Below, one piece after another: positions 55,915 through 64,000 of a stretch of 64,000 bases of DNA. The DNA comes from Treponema sp. (GTDB taxonomy: Bacteria; Spirochaetota; Spirochaetia; Treponematales; Treponemataceae), in assembly GCA_017449285.1 (NCBI GenBank), contig JAFSJX010000075.1:1-64000 (forward strand). The letters run 5' to 3'. A program made the position numbers and the translations under genes. Below the pieces are notes generated by a model, which saw only the letters and a list, made by a program, of their open reading frames with translations, ran no database searches and had not been told where the DNA came from. The stretch's first letter is position 1. The number at the start of each line of letters is the position of its first letter.

Positions 55915-58539
55915 ATGAATCAGTTTTCAGTTACAGGAATGAGTTGCGCTGCTTGTGTGGCGCGGGTGGAAAAGGCGGTTGGCAAGGTCGAGGGCGTTTC
56001 TTCTTGCGCGGTGTCGCTTTTGACCAATTCGCTTGCGGTGGAAGGAACGGCTTCTGCTGACGCAATTATCAGTGCGGTGGAATCGGCGGGCTACGGGGCA
56101 AAGGCATTGGGTGGCGAAAAACATGTTGCTGCAAGTCAGAATGCTGCCCGCGGAAAGAATGGCTTGCGGGAAAATGGCGCGAGGGCTTCGGGTTCGCTTT
56201 CGGAAAAAGAGGATATGCTTCGTGACCGGGAAACGCCAGTGCTGGTGCGCCGTCTGGTGTGGTCGATCGGATTTTTGCTTGTGCTGATGTACCTTTCGAT
56301 GGGCCATCGTATGTTCGGCTTTCCGCTTCCCGCATTTTTGCACGGAAATCTGATTGCGCAGGGGCTTTCGCAGCTTTTGCTTTCTGCAATCGTCATGGTG
56401 ATAAATCAGAAATTCTTTGTGAGCGGGGCAAAGGCGTTGCTCAGTCGTGCGCCCAATATGGATACGCTGGTTGCGCTGGGTTCTGGCGTGTCATTTGCGT
56501 ACAGCACGGTCAATTTGTACGGCATGACATGGGCGGTGCTTTCAGGGGATAACGCGGGCGTTCTGCGTGCGGCGGACAATTTTTATTTTGAGGGCGCGGC
56601 GATGATTGTCACGCTTATCACGGTGGGAAAACTGCTAGAATCGCTTTCCAAGGGCAGAACGACAAATGCGCTCAAAAGTCTTTTGCATCTTGCTCCAAAG
56701 ACAGCGACGATACTTGTTGCTGGTACGGAAAAAGTTGTTCCCATAGAAGAAGTGCGCACAGACGATGTTTTTGTGGTTCGACCGGGAGAATCGATTCCAG
56801 TTGACGGCGTGGTGATTTCTGGCTCATCTGCGGTGGACGAAAGTGCGCTTACGGGCGAGAGCATTCCCGTGGATAAGACTGTGGGCGACAGGGTGAGTGC
56901 GGCAACGGTGAATCAGTCGGGCTATGTGCAGTGTAGGGCGACCCGTGTGGGCGAGGACACAACGCTTTCGCAGATTATTCAGATGGTGAGCGATGCGGCG
57001 GCGACCAAAGCTCCGATTGCAAAAATTGCGGACAAAGTTTCGGGCGTGTTTGTTCCTGCGGTGATTTTGATTGCGCTGGTGACGATGGCAGTATGGCTTT
57101 TGCTTGGCGAGGGCGTTGGCTTTGCGCTCAGCCGGGGCATTGCGGTTTTGGTGATTAGTTGCCCGTGTGCGCTGGGACTTGCAACTCCCGTGGCGATTAT
57201 GGTGGGAAACGGCGTTGGCGCAAAAAACGGCATTCTGTTCAAGACGGCGGCATCTCTTGAGGCTGCGGGGAGAACTCAAATTGTCGCGCTTGACAAAACG
57301 GGAACGATTACGAGCGGAAAGCCCGTGGTGACGGACATTATTCCGAATGGCGTTACGGAAACGGAACTTTTGCGTCTTGCGTTCAATTTGGAAAAAAAGA
57401 GCGAGCATCCGCTGGCAAAGGCGATTGTCGCGCGGGCTGAGGAACAAAATATGTCAGCACAGGAAGTTGCCGATTTTTCTGCGCTCCCGGGGAACGGACT
57501 TTCTGCGCGATGCGAGCAAAAAGAATTGGTTGGCGGAAGTCTTGCGTTCATCGGAAAACAGACGACGATTCCACAGGAGATGCAAAAACAGGCAGATGAC
57601 CTTTCCGCACAGGGAAAAACGCCGCTTGCGTTCATGTACGACGGAAAACTTGTCGGACTGATTGCGGTGGCAGATGTGATTCGGCAAGATTCGGTGCGGG
57701 CGGTTGATGAACTGCATAAAATGGGCTTGCGCGTGGTCATGCTGACGGGCGATAACGAGCGCACCGCAAAAGCAATTGGCGAACAGGCGGGCGTGGATGA
57801 AGTGATTGCAGACGTTCTGCCTGATGGGAAGGAATCAGTCGTGCGCCAGTTGCAAACAAACGGAAAAGTCGCCATGGTGGGGGACGGCATAAACGATGCG
57901 CCCGCACTCACACGGGCAGATACGGGCATTGCCATTGGTGCGGGAACGGACATTGCCATTGATGCCGCTGACGTGGTGCTGATGAACAGCCGCCTTTCCG
58001 ATGCCGCCGCCGCAATCCGTCTGAGCCGTGCAACGCTCCGCAATATCCATCAGAACTTATTCTGGGCATTCTTCTACAACATAATACTGATTCCTGTGGC
58101 GGCGGGCGCATATTATAAGGCGTTCGGTCTTGCGCTCAATCCTATGCTGGGGGCGGCTGCCATGAGCCTTTCCAGTTTCTGCGTAGTGATGAACGCCTTG
58201 CGGCTAAATCTTGCGCGGATAAAATCTGTCATTTCAAGCGAAGTCAGGGAATCTCAAAAGGAAATAGACCGCCGAAGCAAGTCTGATGATGACCCAACGA
58301 TTCCGCCCGCTAGCGACAGCACCGCCGCACAATCCGTCACAAAGACATTCCGCGTGGAAGGTATGATGTGCGAGCATTGCGAGCGGCACGTAAAAAATGC
58401 GTTGGAAGCGATTGATGGCGTTACCGAAGCGGCCGCAAGCCACGAAAAATGCGAAGTGACCGTAACGTTTTCCCGCGATGTGGCGTCGGACGAAATCAGC
58501 AAAGCCGTGACGGATTCGGGTTACACGTTTGTGGGATGA
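55915..58539 (+). CDS. copA: Copper-exporting P1B-type ATPase with HMA domains at both ends
   Basis: An 874-residue inner-membrane Cu+ pump. The N-terminal HMA domain has G-M-S-C11-A-A-C14. Helices MA/MB precede the core. The TGES actuator loop lies in [14 protein letters not shown]. The metal-site CPC is at 416-418 in [16 protein letters not shown]. The phosphorylated D460 is in [14 protein letters not shown] is in SEHPLAKAI, and the hinge is [14 protein letters not shown] and MSxS in the last helices ([30 protein letters not shown]) mark copper specificity. A second HMA domain with C819-E-H-C822 is fused at the C-terminus after a disordered linker, which is unusual. TATACT lies six bases before the ATG; no metal-operator is evident. 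Confidence 0.94.
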   Translation: MNQFSVTGMSCAACVARVEKAVGKVEGVSSCAVSLLTNSLAVEGTASADAIISAVESAGYGAKALGGEKHVAASQNAARGKNGLRENGARASGSLSEKEDMLRDRETPVLVRRLVWSIGFLLVLMYLSMGHRMFGFPLPAFLHGNLIAQGLSQLLLSAIVMVINQKFFVSGAKALLSRAPNMDTLVALGSGVSFAYSTVNLYGMTWAVLSGDNAGVLRAADNFYFEGAAMIVTLITVGKLLESLSKGRTTNALKSLLHLAPKTATILVAGTEKVVPIEEVRTDDVFVVRPGESIPVDGVVISGSSAVDESALTGESIPVDKTVGDRVSAATVNQSGYVQCRATRVGEDTTLSQIIQMVSDAAATKAPIAKIADKVSGVFVPAVILIALVTMAVWLLLGEGVGFALSRGIAVLVISCPCALGLATPVAIMVGNGVGAKNGILFKTAASLEAAGRTQIVALDKTGTITSGKPVVTDIIPNGVTETELLRLAFNLEKKSEHPLAKAIVARAEEQNMSAQEVADFSALPGNGLSARCEQKELVGGSLAFIGKQTTIPQEMQKQADDLSAQGKTPLAFMYDGKLVGLIAVADVIRQDSVRAVDELHKMGLRVVMLTGDNERTAKAIGEQAGVDEVIADVLPDGKESVVRQLQTNGKVAMVGDGINDAPALTRADTGIAIGAGTDIAIDAADVVLMNSRLSDAAAAIRLSRATLRNIHQNLFWAFFYNIILIPVAAGAYYKAFGLALNPMLGAAAMSLSSFCVVMNALRLNLARIKSVISSEVRESQKEIDRRSKSDDDPTIPPASDSTAAQSVTKTFRVEGMMCEHCERHVKNALEAIDGVTEAAASHEKCEVTVTFSRDVASDEISKAVTDSGYTFVG

Positions 58540-58599
58540 GCGGAAGATAGCGAAAAAAAGTTGTTCTCTGGGGTCTATGTACGGTTGGTCATTTTCCTG

Positions 58600-60111
58600 C
58601 TATAGTTTCTGCATGTCTTCCAGTGCGCGCAGTTTTTCCGTGTCCAGCTTGACAAAGAGATTTTTTTCGTGCGTGGGGAGGACAAGACCTTTCGGTCCGT
58701 TTTTTGCGCGGCGCAGATGCTTTACCTGCGTGTAATACAAATCCGCGCTGGCGTTTTTGCGGGCCTTGGAATAGTAGACGGCAAGATTTCCCGCATAGAG
58801 CAAGATTTCCAGCGGAACAGTCTTTCCGGCGCGCGCCTTGATAAAGACATAGCCGCCAGAATAATCCCGTGTGTGCAGCCACATGTCAGAGCCGCGCACA
58901 TGATGGCGGAGCAGTTCATCGTTTTCGTTTGCGTCACGCCCCACAAGAATGTACCAGCCGTCCACAAAATAGTCCAAACCGGGATGCGATTTCTTTTCCT
59001 GCTGTCTGGGCTTTTGTGTCTTTCGCAGGAGTTGTTCCAGTTTGAGGGGATTTTTTTCTCCGCACATGGCGGTATATTTCGCTTCCAAATCTGAAAGTGC
59101 CTTTTCCGCGCGGGAAATATCGTGTTCCAAGTCTTCCAGACCGCTTGTGGCTTTCTTGTATTTTTCGTAGTAGAGGGCGGCGTTTTCCTGTGCGTTTTTT
59201 TTGGGGTCAATCTTGATGCGGACGGTTTTGCCACTCTCATAATCCTCACATTCCAAAAAGTCTGAGCCGTCCTTTAACTGGTAGCCGAAAGCCAAAATCA
59301 AGTCGCCCTGATGCTTGAACTGACCCGCTCCCAAAAAGGTGTCGCGCTTTTCCCTAAGGCGTTCCAAGGCGGCTTCCTGACGGCTCTTGTGCTCTTCGTA
59401 CCATTTTTCCGCCTGCTCCAAAAGAGACTCAAGGGAGTTTGCCGCCGCTGTCTGGCTGTAGAAGAGGTCAACTTTTTGGTTAAAGGAAAGCGGCTCTGCA
59501 TCGGGATGTGCGGAGGAAAACGCTTCCTGTATCTCCGCAAAATCGCGCACTTCCCACACTTTGCCGTTCGGTTTTGGATCGGGCAGGGTGAAAATATTTC
59601 CCGTCATCTCATTTTTTGCAGGGCGGCGGTAGAACGAATCCAGAATCACCTTGTCCGTGCCGCACAGAAAAATGTTTGCCGCACCGCTCCACAGGCGGAT
59701 GTAAAGGGTGTAGTCTTCTTCCCCTGAAAGGGCGGATGCCATATTCTTTGCCTTTGCCAGTTTTTCCTGTGCGGCGGGCATGACCTGAATGGGCGCGTCC
59801 TTGTGGAGTGTCATGCGCACGATTCGCTCAAGACCGATTTGCTCACACGAGGTTATGCGCGCGCCCTTGATGCGGGAGCGAAGCATCTCCATAAAGCGCA
59901 GGGGCTTTTCATTCTTGGGAATCTTTCGCCTCACTTCATGCAGACGGCAGGCTCCTGCCGCAAGCGAGATGAATATGGTTTTGGGAGAGCCGGGCTTGTA
60001 GGTGTAGAGGGCAATGGAGTCGTATGAGGGCTGCACGATGTCCTGCACAAAGGCACTTGTCAGGTCGAGTTCAGAGAGAATTGCATTGATTTCGTTACAG
60101 TTAAGAGACAT
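58600..60111 (-). CDS. NFACT-family protein (Rqc2/FbpA-like)
   Basis: A 503-residue protein. An NFACT-N DNA-glycosylase-like domain (LNCNEINAILSELDLTSAFV; LRFMEMLRSRIKGARITSC) is followed by a central coiled coil (EKWYEEHKSRQEAALERLRE; LEDLEHDISRAEKALSDLEA). The NFACT-R domain at about 370-480 has DGWYILVGRDANENDELLRH and RGSDMWLHTRDYSGGYVFIK. Family proteins bind 50S ribosomal subunits with stalled peptidyl-tRNA and add Ala tails in ribosome rescue; some are surface adhesins. The N-terminal domain is shorter than usual, so activity should not be assumed. The HD-GYP gene ends two bases upstream, so they form an operon. Confidence 0.85.
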   Translation of the reverse strand: MSLNCNEINAILSELDLTSAFVQDIVQPSYDSIALYTYKPGSPKTIFISLAAGACRLHEVRRKIPKNEKPLRFMEMLRSRIKGARITSCEQIGLERIVRMTLHKDAPIQVMPAAQEKLAKAKNMASALSGEEDYTLYIRLWSGAANIFLCGTDKVILDSFYRRPAKNEMTGNIFTLPDPKPNGKVWEVRDFAEIQEAFSSAHPDAEPLSFNQKVDLFYSQTAAANSLESLLEQAEKWYEEHKSRQEAALERLREKRDTFLGAGQFKHQGDLILAFGYQLKDGSDFLECEDYESGKTVRIKIDPKKNAQENAALYYEKYKKATSGLEDLEHDISRAEKALSDLEAKYTAMCGEKNPLKLEQLLRKTQKPRQQEKKSHPGLDYFVDGWYILVGRDANENDELLRHHVRGSDMWLHTRDYSGGYVFIKARAGKTVPLEILLYAGNLAVYYSKARKNASADLYYTQVKHLRRAKNGPKGLVLPTHEKNLFVKLDTEKLRALEDMQKL

Positions 60112-60113
60112 GT

Positions 60114-61775
60114 CTAGCCGTCCACTTTCCTTACCGTGTCGGTCGGATTTATCTTGCCGCTTTCAATGAGCGACAGCATTATTTCCGTAAGCTTGGGGTC
60201 AAACTGCGTGCCGGCGCATCGTTTCAGTTCTTCTTTTACGAAGCCTATGTCCAGTGCCTTACGGTACACGCGGTTTGCAGTCATGGCATCAAATGCGTCC
60301 GCAATGCCGATGATGCGTGCGTTCAGCGGAATGTCCTCGCCTTTAAGCCCGGTGGGGTATCCCTTTCCGTCGTAGCGTTCGTGGTGGAATTTTGCGCCGT
60401 CATCCACATGCGGAATCAGCGTAAAGTCCTTGAGGATGTCACCACCGATGACCGTATGGGTCTTCATGATTGCATATTCCTCATCAGTCAGTTTTGCCGG
60501 CTTGTTCAGAATGGAATCAGGCACACCGATTTTTCCGATGTCGTGCAAAAGTCCTGTCCTGCGGATTTGATCCTGCTCTTCCGGCGTAAAGCCCAGTTCT
60601 GCCGCAATCTGCACGGAATATTCCGCCACACGGTAGGAATGCTTGCCGGTGTTCTTGTCGCGTGCTTCGACGGCATTCGCAATGGCAAAAATCGTCTCGT
60701 TTCCCATGCGGATTTGCCTTTGCATCGCCTCAATCTGCACCTGCTGGATTTTCTGCGCTTCTTTTTCCTCCATGTAGCGGACATGTTCGGTTTCGTCAAT
60801 CAGCGCATAAATCCTGCCGATGGGTTCATTCTTGTGCGTCAGATTCTTTTGTTCGACCGCATACATTTTTTCGCCGATGCTGATGTGTTCGTGCGTGCCG
60901 CTTTCGACTGCCTTCGTAATCTGCGGGGGAAGGCTGTTCGAGCCGATCTCAAGTTCCGGGTAGAGTTCCTTTGCCTTCTTGTTGATGTACTGGATGACTT
61001 CCTCACTGTCCAGCGCGATGATGCCTTCCGAAAGACGGTCAATCATAAAGGAACGTGCAATTTCCCGTGCCCCCAAGAGGTCGTAGCGGAAGAGCGCGAT
61101 GTACAGAAAAACCGCCGAAAGCGTGTAGCCTATCATCGTAAGGTCATAGCCGGGAATCAGCCTGAAATACCCAAGCCCAAGGAAGAGACCGTCCGCAAAA
61201 ATCGCCATCAGGACGAAAAATAACTGCTGACGTTTGTGCGCGTTCTTGTGTTTTTGTATCGTTCTTGCCAGCAGTATGAGCGCAAAAATGACGTAGAAAA
61301 ATATTAGCATCATGTACACGTTGTATACGATGCCGTTGGTGTGCGTGATGTGCGGAAAAATTCCGTTTTTGTCAAAGGTGAATGACCGGTAGTAGAGCGT
61401 GTTCTTTCGGATGGAAATTACCAGCGCATACACACATGCATGGAAGACGGCGAGCGGTATGGTGATTTTGGGATACCGCCGTTCCTTGCACAGGAGAATC
61501 ACAAAGTTCAGCAGGGCAAAAGGAATCCATGTGCGTCCCAGATATGACAACTGCGTGGTGAGGATGGCCTCTCCTTCCGTCCGGGAAAGCATGACACCAA
61601 GATAGCCTGCGTTGTTGATGAGCGTCACGCAGCAGCAGAAAAAAAGCCAGCCGTGGACAGGCTTGGACCATTTTCGGGTGATGTATGCGCACATAAAAAG
61701 CATGAGGGCGATGCTGACATATTGTACGCCAAGCAGAACATTGTACATACCTAGATGATAAGACGGAAAAAACAT
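60114..61775 (-). CDS. HD-GYP phosphodiesterase with 7-helix sensor
   Basis: A 553-residue membrane protein. Seven helices cover about residues 10-230 (VLLGVQYVSIALMLFMCAYI, and others), of the histidine-kinase N-terminal 7TM type. A PAS-like segment follows (RLSEGIIALDSEEVIQYINK). The HD-GYP domain at about 365-545 has H411-D412 in LLHDIGKIGVPDSIL and HHERYDGKGYPTGLKGEDIP. It is expected to degrade cyclic di-GMP to GMP in response to a membrane-sensed signal. All catalytic HD and GYP residues are present. The gene lies directly upstream of the NFACT gene. Confidence 0.92.
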   Translation of the reverse strand: MFFPSYHLGMYNVLLGVQYVSIALMLFMCAYITRKWSKPVHGWLFFCCCVTLINNAGYLGVMLSRTEGEAILTTQLSYLGRTWIPFALLNFVILLCKERRYPKITIPLAVFHACVYALVISIRKNTLYYRSFTFDKNGIFPHITHTNGIVYNVYMMLIFFYVIFALILLARTIQKHKNAHKRQQLFFVLMAIFADGLFLGLGYFRLIPGYDLTMIGYTLSAVFLYIALFRYDLLGAREIARSFMIDRLSEGIIALDSEEVIQYINKKAKELYPELEIGSNSLPPQITKAVESGTHEHISIGEKMYAVEQKNLTHKNEPIGRIYALIDETEHVRYMEEKEAQKIQQVQIEAMQRQIRMGNETIFAIANAVEARDKNTGKHSYRVAEYSVQIAAELGFTPEEQDQIRRTGLLHDIGKIGVPDSILNKPAKLTDEEYAIMKTHTVIGGDILKDFTLIPHVDDGAKFHHERYDGKGYPTGLKGEDIPLNARIIGIADAFDAMTANRVYRKALDIGFVKEELKRCAGTQFDPKLTEIMLSLIESGKINPTDTVRKVDG

Positions 61776-61783
61776 GCTGTCAA

Positions 61784-61809
61784 TAAAAAATCCCCACGTA
61801 AGGCGGGGA
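61784..61809 (-). terminator. Terminator downstream of adk
   Basis: Minus strand: TCCCC, GCCTTACGT, GGGGA, then a run of six T. It lies about 125 bases after the adk stop, beyond a hairpin-rich spacer. Confidence 0.6.
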
Positions 61810-61933
61810 CTGATTCGCTATGCCTTGCACCGCGAACGGTACTGTTTATACAGGACTGTACCGCGCCATGGAGGGCGCGTGAAAAGCGGGACAGAAAGCA
61901 CCGCTTTCTGTTAGAATGAGAAATAACAGGATG
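61810..61933 (-). other. Hairpin-rich spacer downstream of adk
   Basis: On the minus strand there are at least four consecutive stem-loops between the adk stop and its terminator: AGAAAGCGGTGCTTTCT, CGCGCCCTCCATGGCGCG, GGTACAGTCCTGT/ACAGTACC and TTCGC/GCGAA. It may be a structured 3' UTR or a small RNA processed from it. It matches no RNA family I know. Confidence 0.35.
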
Positions 61934-62569
61934 TCATTTCTTATTCGGGAACTTTGCCTCAAATTCCGCAAGGACTTTTTCCGGCGCGGGGCGGGCGTCC
62001 ACGTCTACCAGATTGCCCTTCTTCTTGTAGAAGTCAATCAGCGGGGCGGTGGATTTGCGGTAGACTTCAAGGCGGTGCTTGATAGACTCAGCCTTGTCGT
62101 CATCGCGGGTGTAGAGCGCGCCGCCGCATTTGTCGCACTTGCCTTCAGCCTTTGGCGGATTGAACTTAACGTGGAACATCTGACCGCATTCCTTGCAGCA
62201 GACGCGACCGCCCAGACGCTCAACCACGGCTTCGTCGGCAATGTCAAAGTTTACCGCGGCATCAATCTTTGCGAAGGTCTCCAGAGCCTCTGCCTGGGGA
62301 ATGGTGCGGGGAAAGCCGTCCAGAATGTAGCCGTTCTTCGTGTCGGGCTGTGAAAGGCGGTCTTTTACCAGACCAATGGTAATCTCATCGCTTACCAGTC
62401 CGCCTGCATCAATAATCGCCTTTGCCTTTTTTCCCAGTTCAGTCTGGTTCTTGATGTTCTCGCGGAAAATATCGCCCGTAGAAATGTGCGGAATGTTATA
62501 CGCCTTTGCCGCTTCCTTTGCCAGCGTTCCCTTTCCCGCTCCCGGCGGTCCTAAAAAAATAAAATTCAT
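61934..62569 (-). CDS. adk: Adenylate kinase, zinc-LID type
   Basis: A 211-residue enzyme interconverting ATP + AMP and 2 ADP. The P-loop is GPPGAGKGT at 7-15. The NMP-binding region is HISTGDIFRENI with KAKAIIDAGGLVSDE. YILDGFPRTIPQAE is the third block. The LID carries four cysteines, C125-x2-C128 and C145-x2-C148, which should bind a structural zinc, as in Gram-positive and some spirochaete enzymes. The ATG is preceded by AGGAGACC, and the gene stands alone. Its transcript appears to carry a structured 3' end. Confidence 0.96.
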   Translation of the reverse strand: MNFIFLGPPGAGKGTLAKEAAKAYNIPHISTGDIFRENIKNQTELGKKAKAIIDAGGLVSDEITIGLVKDRLSQPDTKNGYILDGFPRTIPQAEALETFAKIDAAVNFDIADEAVVERLGGRVCCKECGQMFHVKFNPPKAEGKCDKCGGALYTRDDDKAESIKHRLEVYRKSTAPLIDFYKKKGNLVDVDARPAPEKVLAEFEAKFPNKK

Positions 62570-62657
62570 TATGGTCTCCTATAAAAATTCGTTTCCGTAT
62601 TTTGCGGAAGATACTTGCATTATATAGAAAAACAAATGTGATGTAAATGCTGCTTTT

Positions 62658-62804
62658 GGGCGTGCCCCGTCGGTGGCTTTCGCCACCTTACCCAGTTTTT
62701 GCTATGCAAAAACTGGCGGGTCGGGCTTTGCGGGGTTGCGCTATCGCTTCATTGCTTCACTTTGTTTCGCAACGGCTACGCCGCCCCTACAATCCCTCAC
62801 GCAT
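62658..62804 (+). repeat. Family-2 repeat, copy 5
   Basis: Starts GGGCGTGCCCCGTCGGTGGC, with hairpins GGTGGCTTTCGCCACC and CAGTTTTTGCTATGCAAAAACTG. It continues CGGGTCGGGCTTTGCGGGG and ends AATCCCTCACGCATG. It occupies much of the 468-base interval 62570-63037. The rest of that interval holds only the toxin promoter and leader. Confidence 0.75.
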
Positions 62805-62925
62805 GTGGGCGCACATGGAGGTGCGCTGAAAATCTCGAACTCCATTACGCAAAAAGCATATCTCGCCCCATAACACCGTGGCGCTATGGATTCCGGATAA
62901 ATGGATTGTAGAAAAAAATGTTCAT

Positions 62926-62954
62926 TTGTCACGATTACAAAAATATAGTATATT
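62926..62954 (+). promoter_or_regulatory. Promoter of the holin-like toxin gene
   Basis: TTGTCA (62926-62931), 17 bases, TATATT (62949-62954). It predicts a 5' leader of roughly 75 bases, in contrast to the leaderless genes around it. Confidence 0.6.
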
Positions 62955-63037
62955 TTTGTATGTATCCGTGGCATGGGCGGATTGCCCCGAACTCAACTGG
63001 CCACAAGGTCGGATTACTTGCTTTGGGAGGCACAGCT

Positions 63038-63148
63038 ATGAGTCTGTACGAAAAGATTATGGTAGCAATCGCTATCATCACACTTGTCTACGACATACTT
63101 AGCGACCTTCTCCGTAGCCGGAAAAAGGCAACGATGAGTAAAAAATAG
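63038..63148 (+). CDS. Putative holin-like small membrane toxin
   Basis: A 36-residue peptide: MSLYEKIMVAIAIITLVYDI, then LSDLLRSRKKATMSKK. A short N-terminus, one membrane helix and a strongly basic tail match the putative holin-like toxin family (Hol_Tox), which includes type I toxin-antitoxin peptides of the TxpA kind. GGGAGG lies seven bases before the ATG. The gene has its own promoter, a long leader and a strong hairpin overlapping its stop codon. Such toxins are normally silenced by an antisense RNA; I infer one here but cannot see its promoter with certainty. Confidence 0.65.
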   Translation: MSLYEKIMVAIAIITLVYDILSDLLRSRKKATMSKK

Positions 63149-64000
63149 CCCACCCTGTCTCGCACACAGTGTGGGCTTCGTCTGTAAAAACGGAAAACAT
63201 TAACTAGTGGGGCAAGACGCTTGTTGCGGGTGCTCCTCATTACCAATAATATATTCCATTTTTTCTGTGCCGTCAAGCACACACAAAAAAGCGACTCCCC
63301 TTCTGAGAAGCCGAAGTAGCCTCTGTCAAAAGCCACAAACCCAGCATAGTAAATGTCGGAAGCCTGCTGACTAGACGACCAGTAACGGGTGTCCGCGATT
63401 TTCGTTCCGCCTGCGGCCTCCAGCGATGCGTTCACCGTGGACTTGTTGTCGTACATCACGCGAAGCTCCACTCCGCTCGGAAGATACCATTCGTCTGCGT
63501 ATTCCATGCCGCTTACATGACTTTCTTCTTTGCTTGCGTAGTTGTTTACCCAATTGAACGCGGGGTATTTATCTGCAACGCTTCCCTCTGCTGTTCCTGC
63601 CGCATCCTGCTTGCAGATTTCAGCCCAGTTGTCGCTTCCGTCAAAGTCCCCCGTCACATAGTAAGAATAGCCGATGTACGGGTCCTTATACAGGTAGTAA
63701 GGCATGCCTTCTGCGGGGGTTGTACGGCTGTTTCCAAGTTGTATGTTCTGTTCGTCGCCGAACTGCGTGGTACAGCCTGTCGTTCCGGTCGGTGCCCACG
63801 CATAAGTTTTCGTGGTCTCGCCCTGTGTGTTGTGGATTCCCACACCGAGCGTCTTTTCGCCGAGAATATTCTCGTTCGAGCCGCTTGTTGCCGCTCCTGT
63901 ACCCGCATAGAAAATCACGGCGATTGCCTTTGATTTCTGGTCGTCGGTGAGCGTCAAATCACTTGCATAGGGTGTAGCAGACCCGTCACTGAACACGATG
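63088..64000 (-). CDS. Treponema surface protein, FISUMP/DUF1566-like C-terminal region, partial
   Basis: The gene enters from beyond the window; about 300 residues are visible. DDQKSKAIAVIFYAGTG, EKTLGVGIHNTQGETTKTYA, DNWAEICKQDAAG, YPAFNWVNNYAS, EWYLPSGVELRVMYDNKSTV and TRYWSSSQQASDIYYAGFVA follow the repeated pattern of large secreted proteins abundant in gut treponemes (related to DUF1566/Fibrobacter major-paralogue domains). They are probably surface-exposed lectin-like or C-type-lectin-fold modules. Such proteins normally end ...VCxVRAF. Here the sequence runs SLFCVCLTAQKKWN and then into a basic tail antisense to the toxin locus, so the true C-terminus appears lost or frameshifted near 63290. 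Confidence 0.7.
   Translation of the reverse strand, partial: IVFSDGSATPYASDLTLTDDQKSKAIAVIFYAGTGAATSGSNENILGEKTLGVGIHNTQGETTKTYAWAPTGTTGCTTQFGDEQNIQLGNSRTTPAEGMPYYLYKDPYIGYSYYVTGDFDGSDNWAEICKQDAAGTAEGSVADKYPAFNWVNNYASKEESHVSGMEYADEWYLPSGVELRVMYDNKSTVNASLEAAGGTKIADTRYWSSSQQASDIYYAGFVAFDRGYFGFSEGESLFCVCLTAQKKWNILLVMRSTRNKRLAPLVNVFRFYRRSPHCVRDRVGYFLLIVAFFRLRRRSLSMS
63145..63184 (+). terminator. Hairpin at the end of the toxin gene
   Basis: AGCCCAC and GTGGGCT pair around CCTGTCTCGCACACAGT, just after the toxin stop codon. In holin-like toxin loci a hairpin at this position typically ends the toxin message and the opposing RNA. Confidence 0.55.

Noticed and set aside
1-64000. tRNA, rRNA, transposase or phage genes
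   Set aside because: I looked for T-loop GGTTCGAATCC patterns, rRNA landmarks and recombinase motifs on both strands and found none.

Overview
The window reads as chromosome of a host-associated Treponema (Spirochaetota). The signs are a SpiroCoCo-type coiled-coil giant, a surface protein with the ...YWSSSQ... C-terminal module common in gut and rumen treponemes, many MKK-type lipoproteins, beta-barrel outer-membrane proteins, an ispD-ispF fusion and a membrane pyrophosphatase. Base composition is near-balanced and almost every interval is coding. I see no rRNA, tRNA, CRISPR array, transposase or prophage.

Layout. 1-6.5 kb: chemotaxis receptor tail, two HAD phosphatases, stand-alone AICAR formyltransferase, a BrnT/BrnA toxin-antitoxin pair abutting a decayed outer-membrane gene, a DUF4160 remnant with DUF2442, and gdhA. 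6.8-22.4 kb: M13 peptidase lipoprotein, two unknown membrane or lipoproteins, an ABC-F ATPase, galE, an M20 peptidase, a bacteriocin-like double-glycine peptide behind a G10 tract, a TPR-like lipoprotein, aroA, plsC, ilvE and a YfcE-type phosphodiesterase. 22.4-28.8 kb: a lipoprotein, then a three-gene envelope operon (unknown, beta-barrel, FecR) divergent from a CHASE2 nucleotide cyclase. 29-34.9 kb: gatB, an orphan TrpX-type binding protein, a MATE pump and the pssA-psd phosphatidylethanolamine pair. 35-39.3 kb: a complete ferric-iron-type ABC importer split by large palindromes. 39.4-50.5 kb: HAD hydrolase, SpiroCoCo protein, ispDF, CarD, DEAD-type helicase and hppA. 50.6-64 kb: small OMP, DUF523, metY with a symporter carrying an ATPase-like N-terminal domain, CoA-binding protein, a truncated flavoprotein, copA, an NFACT protein, an HD-GYP sensor, adk, a holin-like toxin locus and the surface protein.

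Three themes run through the window. (1) Many genes have a -10 box only 5-7 nt before ATG with no leader, which predicts leaderless mRNAs. (2) Two families of palindromic repeats lie right after stop codons and sometimes supply coding sequence: C-terminal tails, a linker inside an ABC-F protein, and a lipoprotein N-terminus. (3) The most unusual locus is the bacteriocin-like precursor at 16.4-16.8 kb. Its promoter-proximal ATG is out of frame by one base across a run of ten G, which suggests slipped-strand phase variation.
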